In this document: in pieces, positions 11,231-26,200 of the stretch
Numbering within the stretch: position 1 is the first letter of the stretch
How the letters are laid out: every line of letters begins with the position of its first letter
Source: Marthasterias glacialis
Taxonomy: Eukaryota > Echinodermata > Asteroidea > Forcipulatida > Asteriidae
Direction: 5' to 3'
DNA length: 64,000 nucleotides
NCBI GenBank assembly: GCA_911728455.2
Contig: OU452240.1
Span: forward strand, 8,451,352 to 8,515,351
Translations under genes and position numbers: made by a program
The notes under the pieces: generated by a model
The model's input: the letters and a program-made list of their open reading frames with translations, nothing else
Told to the model about the DNA's origin: nothing
The model's database searches: none

Positions 11231-14200
11231 GTACCCTTCTTTCATTCAACAATTCTCAATCTCTCAGATTCTGTTTTCAAAATAAATTTGTTCATTCACC
11301 CATATAGATTAGTAGTAATATACTGTAGTTATTTATAGTATTAGTAAAGTATGGCTACAAGTACTAATAATATAGTTATAATAATAATTTCTAGCTATAC
11401 CCTATATTTTTTTAATTGTTATTATTATTAATTATAAATTATAATTTGCCGAATGGTGTCTTGTGTGTGTGTATTTTATTGGATCTCCTCTCTGAATTCT
11501 ACATTAAACCTCGCGAAAATTGCCTGGGAAAAGAGTATTGCTTTTAATCTAGTTGCGATGTAACCCTCCATCCTCCTGACGGTCGAGAGGATGGAGGGTT
11601 ACGATTATCGCAACTACCCCAAATAATGAACTAGGCCTAAATCCGTCAGAATTGACCAAGATATGAGCAAAAATTCCAGAAATTCATGGGTTTTGGGGGG
11701 CTTTTTCACTGTTAATAATAATATTATGGGACAGGTGTTGCTTGCAGTATCAACGAAAGCCATTGCGAAACCATGCGTATAACGTACATTGCTCCATTCT
11801 GCAAGCGGTGTATTGTACACATGGCATGTATGCTGTGTGTGTGTATGGTGCCTTGGGGACGTCTAACCATTGACAGTAAGCATCGTCGCTTTGCTCTGTG
11901 TACGAAACCAATGAAAAACTTAGTCCAAACAATGGAGAAGTCCTCAATTTATAGGGTCGACAAACGTACGTATGTGTCGTGTTAAAATGGTCATTCTAGT
12001 GGAAACGCCCTTGGTTCCTTCTGAGAATGGAGAAGTGCTTCTTAACCAGTTGCCGCCAAGATTCTTCCATTTCTTCCCATCCAGCTTGATGGGATTATTT
12101 TTTTCATAATTGCCAGAATCATTTTTCTTTGAGAGTACCGCTGACACAAAGAAATCTTTACACGACAAAGCCAAGAGAACAAGGATTATCTTTGTTGCAT
12201 CATGCGTTGGTTTCTCCACCAAGAAAATGTCAAATTCATGTACCATGAGTTGCAAAGCCTCGGCTGTACGCTATAGCATAGGATTGGTGCTAAACCTGGA
12301 ACCATGGCTGAATCCCAGGTTCACTCTGACTTGCCTCCATTGAGCCAAAGTACAATGAACAAACAATGGTGGAAACCTCTCGATGTCTCATAATCTTCCT
12401 CTTGGAACAAAAGGAAAAAGTTCTGAAATCAGGGATTACACAAAAACCACCGTACTGTACAATCACAAACAATTAGCAAAATATTCAAGACTTTGTTTTC
12501 TCTTTGTGTGGGTGAAGCAAAGCGTTGGACAGCAAAGTACTTGTTGTATGCACGTTCAGCAGTTGAATGTCCGGGCAACTATTGTTTTGCTAATTCCGAA
12601 TTTACACAATGGCGTGTTTCAATGTTGCCCGTTTACTGGTTCGAAAAATAATTCTGTGGATACGTGTCAGCCGGCGGATTCTACATGTTGCCTTTTTCAC
12701 TGTTATGGTCCGTGCGTTGCTTCAGTGCTAGCTGCGTGTAATGTATTGTGTGTACATGTATGTACTCAACCCAATGAAATCGAGGATTTTAACAAAAGGG
12801 ATTTGTGTGATTTGTGGTCGTATAAAACAATGGGAGAACAAAGAGAAGTCCTTAGATTACGAGGTCAACAAATTTATGTGTGTATGTGTAAATGTTCGCA
12901 CTGATGGAAACACATGGGAAAGTGCTTTTAAAAGGAAGGAGGATGTAGGCCTACAGGCTTAAGACTACAATATTGATTTTAATTTAGATTTTTTTGTACA
13001 GTAAAAAAATTGAGCAAAAAGACCTGTAGTCTTGTGGATTTTTCCTCCAAATTGGAACCCTGCTGATGCGGTAATCATAACCCTCAATTCTACCGACAGT
13101 CAAATTTGTTTGACCTTTTTTGAAATACTTTAAATGTATTAAAATGGGATACATTTTAATGTGGGGGGGGGGGAAAGTTCAACAGTTTTTCAAATTTTAA
13201 TACATGGTTTGTTGTTGCTCATGGATCTAAGAGACGTGACCAAGAGCGACGATTGTGAAGAGCTACGGTTATCGTAGCCCCTTTAATCATGTTAATATTA
13301 CCGATACACTGGACTCCCTCTGCTTCTTGATGGAGTCCAGTGTATTTGTACTAATTGGGCTACGATTATCGCATCACAGCTAATTTTTCCCAAGCATGCT
13401 CAATGACTGCTTGAATAATCTCCCCCCATTTAGCGCTTGCTTGTGTGACCGTTTGCTCATGTGTTATACATGTATGTTAACTAAGTGGTGGATAATATGC
13501 AAATCAGGATGGGCATATGTGTTGTTTAGTTGTGATAATCGTAACACTTGATCTTCAGAAGCACAGGACCAAGATAGAAATAAATGATATCACAGCTAGT
13601 TTTTGCATAGTTCTGTACCCAGTAATGATTTTTGCATTGTTGTCTTACCATTCCTATTCCATGATTCAGTTTTGCAGAAATATACTATTTAACAAAGGGA
13701 AAATCCCCAACATGTTGCAGTAAATTTTGTGAGATTTTTGAAGATGTGACTACACAGTCCACCTGTTGTGTCACTGGAAAGTTTAGCGTTGGTTTGGTGT
13801 TTGTCAGATCACAACATAAATCCAATTATGTAGTACCATTGGGGATATTTTTGACTGGTCAGTCTGAACCACTTACCAAGGTTTTTCAGCTGGTCTGCCA
13901 CCATTTCAACTTGCATTTGGCCAGTGGACCACTGCACTAAGGTCGAACCCTGTGTGATGAGTCCCGAATAAAGTTTGTGTCACTTTCATCATGAAGTGCA
14001 CCGTGGAATTAGTAAGTCATGTGAAAAGTCTTGTTAAATTTAGTTTTTGTTATGATGCCCCCCATATTCCACAAAACTGCCATGGTGCCCTTCAAATTCT
14101 AGAAAAAAGCAAGGTAATTGTTGCCATGCTCTTTTGAACACGAAGTTCGATGCCTGCAAGGAGTGTGATTGTGAACAACTTTCATTATTCTATCTTTAAC

Positions 14201-17200
14201 CCAGGAGTTGGAGGAGGCATTATTTCTAGATGCAGGAGTTGAACAAAGTGATTTTATTATCAACCTTGTGGTGCAACTATTATGTGGAATACATGGACGC
14301 AAGGATATTTCGTAAGTTTGAACACCACCATGTCTGAACCAACATACACACTGTCACTCATAAGAAACTGTTCCTTAATATTGCAGTAAACTCACATTCA
14401 ACTAAAAAATAGTTAAACATAGTATATTGGTTTAATTTTCTTTCATTCATATTAGGTCTGAGAATTACTTGAAATGGCTACGTTGTGTAATGAAGAAACG
14501 GTGGGAATTGGGAGAGAATCGGGTTAATCCACTAAACAGTGAAGATGTGACCTTCAAGGTGCTTCCTACTCTAACTAAAGTAGAGATATTACATGCATTG
14601 TGTGACTATCGACTTGATGCTGCTGATGTTTCTGTGCTCAAGGTAATGTACATGTTTCAAAATTAGGTAATAAATTTGATATGGTTGAAGTTGACTTCCC
14701 ATCTTAGTGTCTAAAGGGAAATGCAGTGTCCAGATCTTTTAGACATATAAACAGAGCTAACCTTACACAACAGGTACTCAGTGTATACTTTGTATACTTT
14801 CAATGTTGTCAGTCTTTATCTTTTGGGGAAAACTATTATAAAATGAGCAGGTCTGACAAAAATGAAGGTGAAATAAACATATGCATGCAAACTTAAAGCA
14901 AGGAGGAAAAATACAATATATGTAACATTTGTGTTTAAATACAATGAAGGCATAAAAGAAAAAATAGTAAATGTACATGTCTTATCTGTACATAAATATG
15001 TATAGTAGCATGTATCTCGCACATCACCACATATGTAGAATACATACATGTATCTAGGGTAGAATATTGTAACAAGATTTTTCCTTCGTAGAATTCCCTT
15101 CGACACGACACCGAATATTGCACACAAAAGACACAATTCCAGTTTGTTTTCTCCGCGTTCTTTATTTTCCGTCTTCACAAAACAAAGCCAAAAACAAGAA
15201 GAAAGATCACGTCTTCCCGGCGGAACGGGTGTCCCGACCCTTCAGCAGGGGCTCGCAGGAACTCCGCACGGTTGTTTGTAGCGCCCTCAGGAAGCTGCTC
15301 CATGACACGGCTCCAGCCGGGGCCGTGTCAGCGCTCCTCCATCATCGGTCGACTGCACTCCGGAGTCGTGCCGGCGCCCTCTTGCTGATGGGTCGGGCCA
15401 ATCATTACAATATTACAGATTTTGTAGCGATTGCAGTGCCATTATCTCTGAAGAGTAGGGGACGGAATGATGTCTGATTTCTTCATGAAGGCAATGAGGG
15501 CAAGTGCTTCCGTTGATTTCTTCATGAAGGCAATGAGGGCAAGTGCTTCTGTTGCCCCTTAAAGGGCCCATGAAGAGGTTTTTTGTCATGGAACATTTTT
15601 GTGGCTTAATATATGGTTTGAAATTAACAAAACATAGTATTGACTATTTTGATGTGTCTGTTATGCGTTAATACACTTTAATTGAGCCCCGAAAATGTGT
15701 GCCATTTGATTGCGCAATGATCCATGACGTAGGCTGTGGTAAAACATTTCGAAGACGGCTCTGGTGCCGAGTGGTCAACAAGGCATTGTATGTTATTGTC
15801 ACAAATGGCCCTGGTCAGCCGTTCCACTGTCTACGTCACAGATTTTATGTTAATGAGGAAGGGTGGGCGGAGCATGGCAACCCCCTAATTTTAGAAATCG
15901 TTATTTCTACGATTAATACGCATGTAAAAAATGTGAAAAAACTAAAGATAAACTATAATAGGCATACTTTTTTAACCAATAAAAAAAAATAATTCATGGG
16001 ACCTTTAAAATGTTGCAATAGAAATTTACAATTTCCTCATAGAGGTGCCCCTTACCATGGAGAAAATGCCTTGGTGCCCTTGCCCTTTCAAGATTGAAGC
16101 AGATGTATCTGGCACATCGTTGGATCAAATAAACATCTGGACATTAGAAAAACATGATGTTTAACGCAAGGTTTTGGTAGATTTCAGATGTGTGGACTGT
16201 TTTGTGGATTGCAAAATCCAATGTTGGCAGCTCTGCATTCATGGAAGTTGTAAAAAGAGCACATATTCATGTACATGTGTTGTACTTGCCCGACATGTAA
16301 GTAGTAGTAGTACTGTGTGCTAAACCTTTGGTATGTGTGCTTTGACAGGACTATGATGGTGATAACCTGCGTGTAGAGCCACTAGGAACAGATCGTTCTG
16401 GGGCTACATACTGGTATTTCTATGGAACTCGTCTCTACAAAGAAGACCGTGAGCCTACACAAGAGGAAAGAGAGGTCAAACGCAAACAAAAGTAATCTTG
16501 GATTGAAGATCTCATCCATAATTAATACATCTGCATGCATTCCCACAATAATTATAATTGTTGATGATAACCTTATAAATATCTTACCATTAACTGACAT
16601 GAATTTTTTTGTAAGACAAACAGTAAAATTACTAAATACATAAATCTGTATTTATTTATTTCATTTTTTGTCTAAAGGTTAAAAGAAAAACGGAAAAGGA
16701 GAAGAGAACGTTTAAAGGCAGTTAAGAAAATGAAAGAATTGCGAAAGAAACAGAAGCAGAAAGATCGAGGAATGAAAGGCAAGGGAAAGAAGAAAAAGAA
16801 GAAAGTTGCTAAAACAAGGTAAAGTCTCATTGACTTGTGAAGTGTAGAACTCGATTCTTTTAACGGGATGGATGTCTAGGATTTTTCGGACCCCGCAGGA
16901 TTAATTTTCAGAATTTCCGGAATAAATTTTGTTTTCAGAATATTGTTATCACAATGAAACCATGACTAAATCAAGTAAAGGAAAGCAACTTTCTCATAAA
17001 ATGCACCAGGGATTTCTTTTTCTCAGTTCACTTTGAATCAGCCATTCCCTTGGCCTTAAGCCACAGCCGATAATCGGCCGTGGCATGATGGAATCTTGGA
17101 CTTGCATTCCTCAAATGCCCACTACAATGGTAAAACAAATGTGGCAGCCTATCAATCTTGCCTAATCTTTGTTTGTCGGACAAAAGGCGAAGATCTGGAA

Positions 17201-20200
17201 GTGTTGATTACACGCAGGCAGCATCCCATGAACATTTTTAGAACGGCTTTATCAGGCCTCCATTTCTGTATCTGAAAATTTTGCTTCTATACATGTCACC
17301 TGGCATTACATGGTTAGCGTTAAGGATTCTTGTTATATCAGGTTAAGGATTCTTTTTATATTCAGTGAGTTAACTTTTGCCCTGAACCAGTTCGCAACAG
17401 GGATCTTGTATTTTTTCCCGTCCAGCCTAGCGGGATTATTTTTTCAGAATTGCTGAAATCATTGCTTTAAGAGAGCACTGCTGTCACACAGAAACCCTGA
17501 CTTGACAATGCTAAGAGAACAAAGATTCTCTTTGAAGCACTGGAATTTGTTGTTTCTTTATCAAGAAAGTATCATATTCGTGCACCATGAACTGATGAAT
17601 CGCAAAACCTTGACCATGAGACCTGGCCGAGGATTGGTATTAAGACCAGAACCAGTTCTGGAGACCCTGTTCACTGGTACTTACCTCCATTGAGCCAAAA
17701 AACAATGATATACAATACTGGAAGCCTCTCAGTGTCTCAAAATCCTATTCTTGGAACAAAAGGACAAAAGTCTGGACGATTACACAATTACCCCCGCATG
17801 ACGGGCAAATTTCAGCATAATTTCTAGTACTACTCATCCTTTTTGTGTGGGTGAAATGAAGTGCTGCACGGGCGTCATGTACATGTCCAGGCGACTTTTG
17901 TTCCGGGCTTCGATTCTCACACAAAATCACATCAAACACAGCACATCATTTTTTTTTTACCGAAACTGAACTGAAAGATTTGTTTAAAACATTGAAAAAA
18001 CTGCCACAGATAGAAGAAGAAATTAAGTAACAAAACCAAGCAGGTGGCCTTCAGGCTTCCATAGATTAAGAATGCCAATATAATGTCAATACTTTTCTTT
18101 GTAGCTCCCCCAGGGCATGGTAGGCAGGCAACACACAGTAGCAAAGGGATACATTTGACACTCATGAAGACAAGCTTAAAAGTTGCAAAATCCCAGTTGA
18201 TATAAGGATTTTTTGCCAGACCCTAACCACCCTGTGCATGTTTCTGCGTATGTATAGCCCTGATACTTCGGCTTTAAAGGGGCAAGGCAGTTTTGCCTTG
18301 AATTTTTGTAAAAAATTAGTGCACCAAGGCAATTTCCAGAAATTTCAAGGGGCATCAAAGCACTCGTAAAAAGTTGCAAAGGGCACCAAGGCAATATTGG
18401 AAAAAGCACATGTTTTATAGATTATTACATTCTTACACAATAAATACACATCACTCAGTTCTTCTGTTCTGCTTGTTTCCTTCATGAAATATTTTATTTG
18501 TCTTCAAATAAAAACCTATAATAGTGCCAGTGAAAGAATGAATGAATGTATTTATATTAGGAGGTAAATTTTCGTCGGGGATAAAGAATATACCCATACA
18601 CTGAGTTTTAAAGCACTGTATAGTTGGTAAGCCTTGGCAAGGGGTATGAAAGAGAGTGACTATTCACTTGTCAAAAAATGACAAAATCTTCAGATGTTTT
18701 ATTTTGAACATAAATGGCATAAAGGTCTTCATAACAAATAAACTTTCTCTCAAAAAAATCTTTAGTTACCGAAATGTTTGTTTGGCATGCTGTGTAATTG
18801 GTGCCTTGGTGGCCTCCAAGTTGCCTGTGTAAAAATTGCCCCGTGGGACTTACACTACATCACATGCACAATGACTACAGACATGACAGACAGACCGAGA
18901 AGAGCCCTAAAATACACAGAAAAAAACTTACATAAAAAAAGTTACCGGAAAAAGGTGTCCAATTTGCAGCATTTTGATGCTGCAATATTAAGTTGATCCA
19001 ATTTCTTTTGCTTGGTTCTTTCCTGATTCGACATTTTGCAAGAAATGACACCACAGCAACCAACACTGTAAACATCAGACATTGACAGCGCACCACACGT
19101 GCACCCAAGCCAAGCCGGCCAAGCTGCATAACAACTTCTTCTCGGTAGTTTTTCTTTTTCGCACGGTCCCACATTCTGGGGCCGAGCGAATTTTCAGCGC
19201 GTACGAGAGTGAAACGGTGTGCGTCTGTGTGTGCTTGTTTCACAGTCTGGGTACCAACTCGGATAGGTGTGTACACGTGCTGCGTACACGCGGTGTGAAG
19301 CTGACCGCGCCATACTATTTTGGTTTGTGATGATCGTTGTTTCCGTGTACTGTTTGCGGCGGTTAAATTTGTGGGCAAAATATATTGCAACATCGTGACT
19401 TTGGATGGTTGCTATTTTGGCTCATTTTCTGTGTCATTTTTAGAGATGAACATCGAACATGGATATCGTTGAATAATTTTTTTTTTTCAGGAGGAAGGGC
19501 ACGACGGCAATGACAAGACAAGGGCACTGCAAAAACTGCCGTGAAAAGTGGGATTTTTGAAGGGCATTGCAGCAATAGTTAGGGACAACGACGGCAATTG
19601 CCGTCGTTGCCGTCGTGCAGTATCAGGGCTGTATGTACATATATGCAGAAGATACAAGCAGGGTCGCAGTGAGATATCTGATGAAACGATGTTTTGTTTT
19701 TCGACCATGTCAACCCTTTTAAAGTGAAAATAATATAATTTGTAGCTGATATTCTTTCAACTGGAGAAAGCAGTTTTGATTGCCCATTATAATGCGAGTT
19801 GAATATAATAATAAATAAAGGGCATTTATAGAGTGCTCTTAACTAGCTGCAGCCGGGATTCTTTTTCCCATCCCCCTTGTGGGATTATTTTGTCAGAATT
19901 GCTGGAATCATTTTCTTTGAGAGTACCGCTGGCACAAAGAAACCTTGACTTGATAAAGCCAAGAGAACAAAGAATCTCTTTTTTGCATTGTGCCTTTTGT
20001 TTTCTTGACCGAGAAAATGTCAAATTCAGGCACCGTGAATTGCAAACATCAGCAGTTACCTACGGCATAGGAGTGGTACTAAACCCAGAACCATGGCTTG
20101 ATTCCCAGTTCACCATGACTTACCTCCATTGAGCCGAAATACTATGAATAAACAATGGTGGAAGCCTCTCAATGTCTCGTAATCCTTTTCTTGGAACAAA

Positions 20201-23200
20201 AGGACAAAGGTCTTGAATCGGGGATTACACAAAAACCAGCTCTAAACAGCCAGAAGACCATATTCAAGACCATGTTTTCTCTTTTGTGTGGGTGAAACAA
20301 AACATTAGACTGCGTGTGCATGGGCTGTGCATGCTCAGCAGTGGAGTATCCGGGCGACCTTTGTTCCGGTGTTGAGATTTTACACAATGGCGTCTTTACA
20401 TCGCTTGTTTCCAGGCAGAGGAAACATTTGCATGTATACACGTCATCCGGCGGCTACTGGTTAACACTGGGTATAACAGCACTTTACATGCATGCAGAGA
20501 TTTGAAAAGCACATAAATTTAAAGTACTAGGCAAGTGACTTAAAGTCAATACAATATAATACCAAGTGGGTTTAGTAAAACCAGACAAAACTACTGATAC
20601 AAGCCGCTCAAGCTGTCAACAAACAGTATGAAAGAAAAAAGTGAATGAACAGAGTTGTTTTGAGATCCCAATTTTGTGGCCAATAGTATCAATTTTCGGG
20701 TCGCTAGTTATAAAATGGCCCAAATATTTGAACGATTAAATGTTTTTGTCCTAATCCTCCCCAGGGTTATAATTGATGCTTTATCCAACTCATAGAATCT
20801 ACCCCAATGCACATTGTTTCAGTCTTGTCTCGTGCTACCAGCATGCTTTACAATAAAAAAGGTGCACTCTAATTTGTAGACAACGCAGTGAGGCAGCCCT
20901 GTGCTGAAGTACAAAATATGACAAGATTATCAGCATGTAGTATTTCGCGAACTGTTGTTTGGTGTGTGTGATAACATTTCACGTGTGCTTGATTCTTGGT
21001 TTATTTGATACTCAATTTTGACTCTGAATTCTTCCTCATCTTGGTGTCAACGATTGCCGTTTTGATGACTGTATCCATCAGAATGTTGACTGGGAGAGGC
21101 CATTCTACAGCACCTTGTCAAATACCACTTTTGATGTTGAAGATTTTGTCACGTTTGGTGCCCAAAATGTAGCCTCCTGTGCTTTTGTAGATTTGCTCCA
21201 TGATATCATTGATCTTGTTGTTACCTAGCTTCAGTTGAAGTATTCAAAAACTTAAAACTAGTGTTCAGTGTTAATATCGAAAAGGAAAGATACTGAAACA
21301 TTATCACAAATGACTTCATTTGAGACATTAACCACTTAATACAAGAAAATATACAGTATTCACCTGACATCATCATCACAATAATCTTGTTTGGGCTATT
21401 ATGGGAGTCATTGTCCTCGTGTGTAAATACAATTTAGTGCTAATTGTACGCGACGCTGCATTTACATGCTTACCTATTGACTCCCAAATTAGTGAGCGTG
21501 GCCAGTCACCGCTTGTGATGTGCATGCAAGGGGTCAATACACGCACAATTTTCATGGCCGCAGGCACCAAGGCCTAATAAAGCTGCATTAAACAACTCCA
21601 AATCTGTACCGTGCCTCTGCTCGATATTATTTTTCAGAACTTTTCGGACCTTCCGAAGAATTTTTTTGTTAAGAATAGTGTTGTCACAATGAAACTCTGA
21701 CTAAACAAAAGAACAACGATAAACTTTTTCATAAAATGCACCATGATTGTCCATTCTCTTTTAAGAAAATTTCAAAAAACAAATTGAAAGGAACAAAAGG
21801 CGCTAGAAACCACAGTGGAAATCACTCTTTACTTGGGACATCCACAGTAAAGAGTGATTTTGACTGACCATTGTTTCAAACTATTGTGTAATCCCCATTT
21901 CTAGACTTTAATTCTTTTGTCTGACAAACCAGGATTATGAGAGATCAAAAGACTGACATAATCATTTTCCATTGTTCTCAGCACCTTGATAAGTGCATCA
22001 TTCCAGCATGCCATGGCAATCGGCTGTGTGAAGACTATACAAGTCCTCTTTGTTTACTGTGACTCGGCCATAAGGCACGGCTGATCATTGGACATGACAT
22101 GGTTGTTTCCTACTGTTCTCAAGCACCAAGATAATGGCAAGATTTCAGCGTGTCATGGCCAGTGATCTGCCATGCCTTATGGCCGTGTCACAGTGAACAA
22201 AGAGGACTTGTATAGTCTTCACACAGTTGATTTTGAACCACACTTGTTTAGTCTTTACTGCAGCCTGTTCATATGCATAAACAGTCAAATTTACATGAGC
22301 GTTGTTATTCAACTCTTTGGATAGTTGCGTGTCGTGGCCGAGCGGATAAGAACACCGGACTCAAGCTCTGGTGTTTCTGATCAGCAGAGTGTGGGTTTGA
22401 GTCCCACTCGTGACACTTGTGTCCTTAAGCAAGACACTTAACCATTATTGCTGTGTCCTTCGGGTGGGACGTAAAGCCGTAGGTCCCGTGTGTTGTGTAA
22501 TGCACGTAAAAGAACCCAATCAAAAGGAGAAGGGGTTCGCCCTGCTGTTCCTGGTTAGATCGTCTGCAGATTGCGCCACAGCACCTTGTAAACCGTTACA
22601 TGGTGCTATGTAAAGGAACAGGTCTCATACTTCAAAAAGTAACTCCGAATACCTTGCTGGAAAAGTATTCTAATGCGCTGTGGTCTAAATGAAATAGCGC
22701 TATATGTAAAAGCCAGTGTATGTATGTATGTAAAGTTATTTTGATTAAATGGCATGATGCAAGATTACTAATACCTATTCATAAAATGAAATTAATTGAT
22801 GATTTTATTTCACGCGAAACAGAATGACAAAGTGTTTTAATTGGCAGCTTATTTCCCTAAACTGACCTACATGTACAAAAACCCATACCCTATCAGAAAG
22901 CACAGTAATCCTGCAGGGTCCTGTTTATTTATCCTCTCCTAAGTGAAGCCACCAAAAATAAATTAAGCGGTGGGCTGCAGCGCGCCGATATCACTCGCAC
23001 AATTCCACCGAGGGGTAGGCACAGTGCGACCACAGACCCAAAACATGCATAACAATAGCAACAATAGCAGCCTCATAGGTGAGTGCATTTGTAAAGACCG
23101 CGGCGCATTTGCAGCCTGCTGCACTTCGGCTGGGTATATAGCTAGCTATTTTGTGAACCACACTTGAACTGGCTGGAACTTCAATTTGAAAAAACCGCAG

Positions 23201-26200
23201 CGCATTTGCGGCGTGCTCCAAATAGGGCATGGCATGTTTTAACTGGCTTGGTTTTTTTAAAATTGTAAAGATCGCGGCGCAAATGTGGAGGCCTACAATC
23301 TGGTCGGCAATAGCTATGTGTTGTAGCACAATCTGGCCGACTATGAATGGAATAGAATAATTCCTTTTTGTAGTATGGCACAAGGGTTTGTGGGTTACCA
23401 TCAGATCTCTGCCCTGGATAACGTGTGGGAAATTTTGCATGTAGGAGTGGGAATTATTTTTATGACACTAGACCCAGTAACTGGGGCGCTGTACTCCTTT
23501 TTTGAAACTTTTGACATTATTGGTCGTACTAGCCGTCCAGAGAAATCTTTGAGATTAATGAAAGATGGGCTATTTGCTGCAATTTTCAGCACAAAATTGC
23601 CCAAAATTACAACAAGGACATGACAAAATAGCTGGAAAATGGCCTACTGGCTTCTCAAGATATCAAAGATGAAAATAATTGGCATTTAACTGCACGTACG
23701 ATCATTTTCTTTCCTCCAAATTGATGTTTTTGGGGACTAAACCCTTCAGCATAAGAGGCTCAGTTTTTTAACCCGTGTCTTCAACATTAGATTTCATAAG
23801 ACGTGTAAACACTACGCGCATAGCATGTTCGCTGATGCCCGGAGTTACATATTGTTTTACGCAGTCAATGCAGGATACCAGCTTTGCTAAGATGTTACAT
23901 TGCTCATGATTGGTTCTTAAAACCTGGTCGGCTGCGATTTCCTCATGCGGTTCGGGCAGTTTCCTTGAAAATGGGAAGGGCAAACAAGATTTTTCTGCAC
24001 TTTTAGAATCATTTTTATTACATGTATTTGTTTTTTAAAATGCCTGAACCGCATGGGGAAAAAAATATGCGGACCGGTCCTGTAAAAAAGTATCATTTGA
24101 ATTTGTGGCAGGGAAAACCTTTGAGGTTGCCGACGGCGGCGAAAAGTATATATTCCCCACAATGAGATTGGATTTTGATAACAAAATATCTGTCATCTGC
24201 ACTGGCATTTTTGTCTCACAGACATCAGGGGAAACATGCAACTTGCAAGTCAGTGTATAATAATATACACTTCTGCAAAGATTTTTCTGCAAGGTTTTAA
24301 ATAAAGAACAGAAATGCATTTCTTTTTCATTAGCCGTAATTGGTTTTGTCTCTATTCAGTTTTAGCAGATCTTTCAACATTAGGGCACGACCCAAAAGCC
24401 AATAAATGGCTTTACTCTAAACCTTGATTTAAATAGGCCTACTATTGCATAGGTATAAACACGAGAACAATAAATTACATTCCATGTTTTAATGTTTTAT
24501 TTCTGGTTTACGTTTCTGGCGTAAAAGTTTCAGAACTACATAACATCATTCCAGATGTCATAATTGGAAAGCACTAAAATAGCAACACAGTATTTAAGGA
24601 TAATAGTAAAGGATGATTGACAGCCCTGCTGTTGATTGAACCTTTTTTTTTTACCAGTCACAACTCCACCGGATTAAAAAAGATGTAACCAGTATCTGTC
24701 AATCATTCAGTATCTGTCAATCTGTTAAACCATGCATGCATTGTTTTGCCTGATATCAGGTGGGTGTCACAGACCCACTGTTTACCATTTTTGGGGGGAA
24801 GTGCATCAAGTAAAATTAAACCATGTCTGCTACAACTGTGACTGTTGAATGGCTTGTGCCCAAGTGATTGGGAGTTGTGGAAGTTGTTTCCGTAAACCGG
24901 GTGAAAACCAAAGAACCTCTCATCATGGGGAAGGAGACCCGGGTTTCCTACAAGTCGGGTGTTTTTAAGGCGAAGATCGTTGACATTGGACGTGGTAAGT
25001 GTTGTTTTATTTTTTGTTTTTATGTTTTGAACAGAAATATGCAAGAACCACCATGGTATAGTATTTAATAATGAGCTTTGTTTTATTTTGACCAAAAACA
25101 TTTGAATTTCACGAGCGAATTAATTTTGAATGTACACAACCTTTTTTAAAAACACTCCGCACGCATGCATGTGCTAATAATTATTCAGATTTACTATCTT
25201 ATAAGGTCCAGAGGCCCTCAGGAATAAAATTCACTGGCATCAATCCGTGTCAAGTTTTTATATCATGATATCATTGATGATGTCATTCGCGTACCCTGCA
25301 CTTAGACCACAGCGCCAATTTTAAAAACAGGTTTTTTTTATATATGAGCAAGTATGGTACTGATCGTAACTACAACATGCCAAAACAACTGCGCTATATT
25401 TACAAGGTATAGGCCTACACGTATATAGTTTTCTGGTGTGTTGAAAGGTAGATGGTTTGTTATTATGTGTCATTTCTTTTATTAATGTAAACAAATCTAT
25501 TTTCTCCTTATATGTCTTAAAAGAACCAATGATGACAGCGATACTGATGAGGACATTCCTGTTGCCGAGAATCACCAAGCCCCTGAGGTGCCCATCCCGG
25601 AGTTACCAGCGGAGACCACTGTTGCCAAGAATCACCAAGCCCCTGAGGTGCCTGTCCCGGAGTTACCAGCTGAGGCCACTGTTGCCGAGAATCACCAAGC
25701 CCCTGAGGTGCCCGTCCCGGAGTTACCAGCGGAGGCCACTGTTACCAAGAATCACCAAGCCCCTGAGGTGCCCGTCCCGGAGTTACCAGCGGAGGCCACT
25801 GTTGCCGAGAATCACCAAGCCCCTGAGGTGCCCGTCCCGGAGTTACCAGCGGAGGCCACTGTTGCCAAGAATCACCAAGCCCCTGAGGCGGCCGTCCCGG
25901 ATTTGCCCACCCTCGAGCCACCAGTGGAGCCCGTCACAGCCCCTGACGGTAACACCTTGGCAACCCTTTCCTTTATCTTGGCGGAACTTAAAGAACTTTC
26001 ACAAGACGTTGCCAGGGTCAAGGAACATTTGGGTTTAAAAAATTCCAAATCTGTGCCGAAGTATGTAGAATTATATGGAGGGGGAGGTGATGATCGGGGC
26101 ACCAGAAGTGGGGGTACATGTAATGGGACGTAAAGACTATGATGACATTTTTGAGAGGGTTTCTACGGCAAAGGATTTCATATTAGAAATAACATCCGTG

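Larger units (their letters stand above)
11231..14204 (+). other. CECR2 intron 1
   Basis: Holds two small GATAATCG-ended hairpin elements (11551-11615, 13261-13380), a copy of interspersed family R1 (about 12033-12700) and a 10-nt G run near 13164. No exon is evident: the frames at 12383-12904 lie on the repeat. Confidence 0.7.
16819..24800 (+). other. CECR2 intron 5, left part
   Basis: This intron (16819-27527, 10.7 kb) is the repeat sink of the gene. The left part carries family R2 (16863-17260, 21620-22020), R1 copies, a tRNA-derived SINE, inverted repeats at 21821-21857 and 22024-22226, a GACGGCAATTGCCGTC hairpin near 19590, and scattered low-complexity DNA. No CECR2 exon is seen. Confidence 0.65.

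Noticed and set aside
12383..12904. 173-codon plus-strand open frame
   Set aside because: Most of it overlies interspersed repeat R1, and the matching parts of other R1 copies are not open in this frame.
18875..19393. 172-codon minus-strand open frame
   Set aside because: No recognisable domain, lies in intron 5 repeats, no splice or conservation evidence; length is compatible with chance.
22325..22415. Functional tRNA-Leu gene
   Set aside because: The arms have mismatches and the sequence continues directly into a SINE body with a GTAT tail.
22991..23440. 149-codon minus-strand open frame
   Set aside because: Falls on the AATTAAGCGG repeat, and its repeated AAVFTNA / AAVFSN words come from the repeat itself.
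25457..26038. 193-codon plus-strand frame over the 60-bp array (RCPSRSYQ repeats)
   Set aside because: It is the alternate frame of the minisatellite. The frame giving [20 protein letters not shown] continues into coiled-coil and BEN-like residues and is the likelier one.
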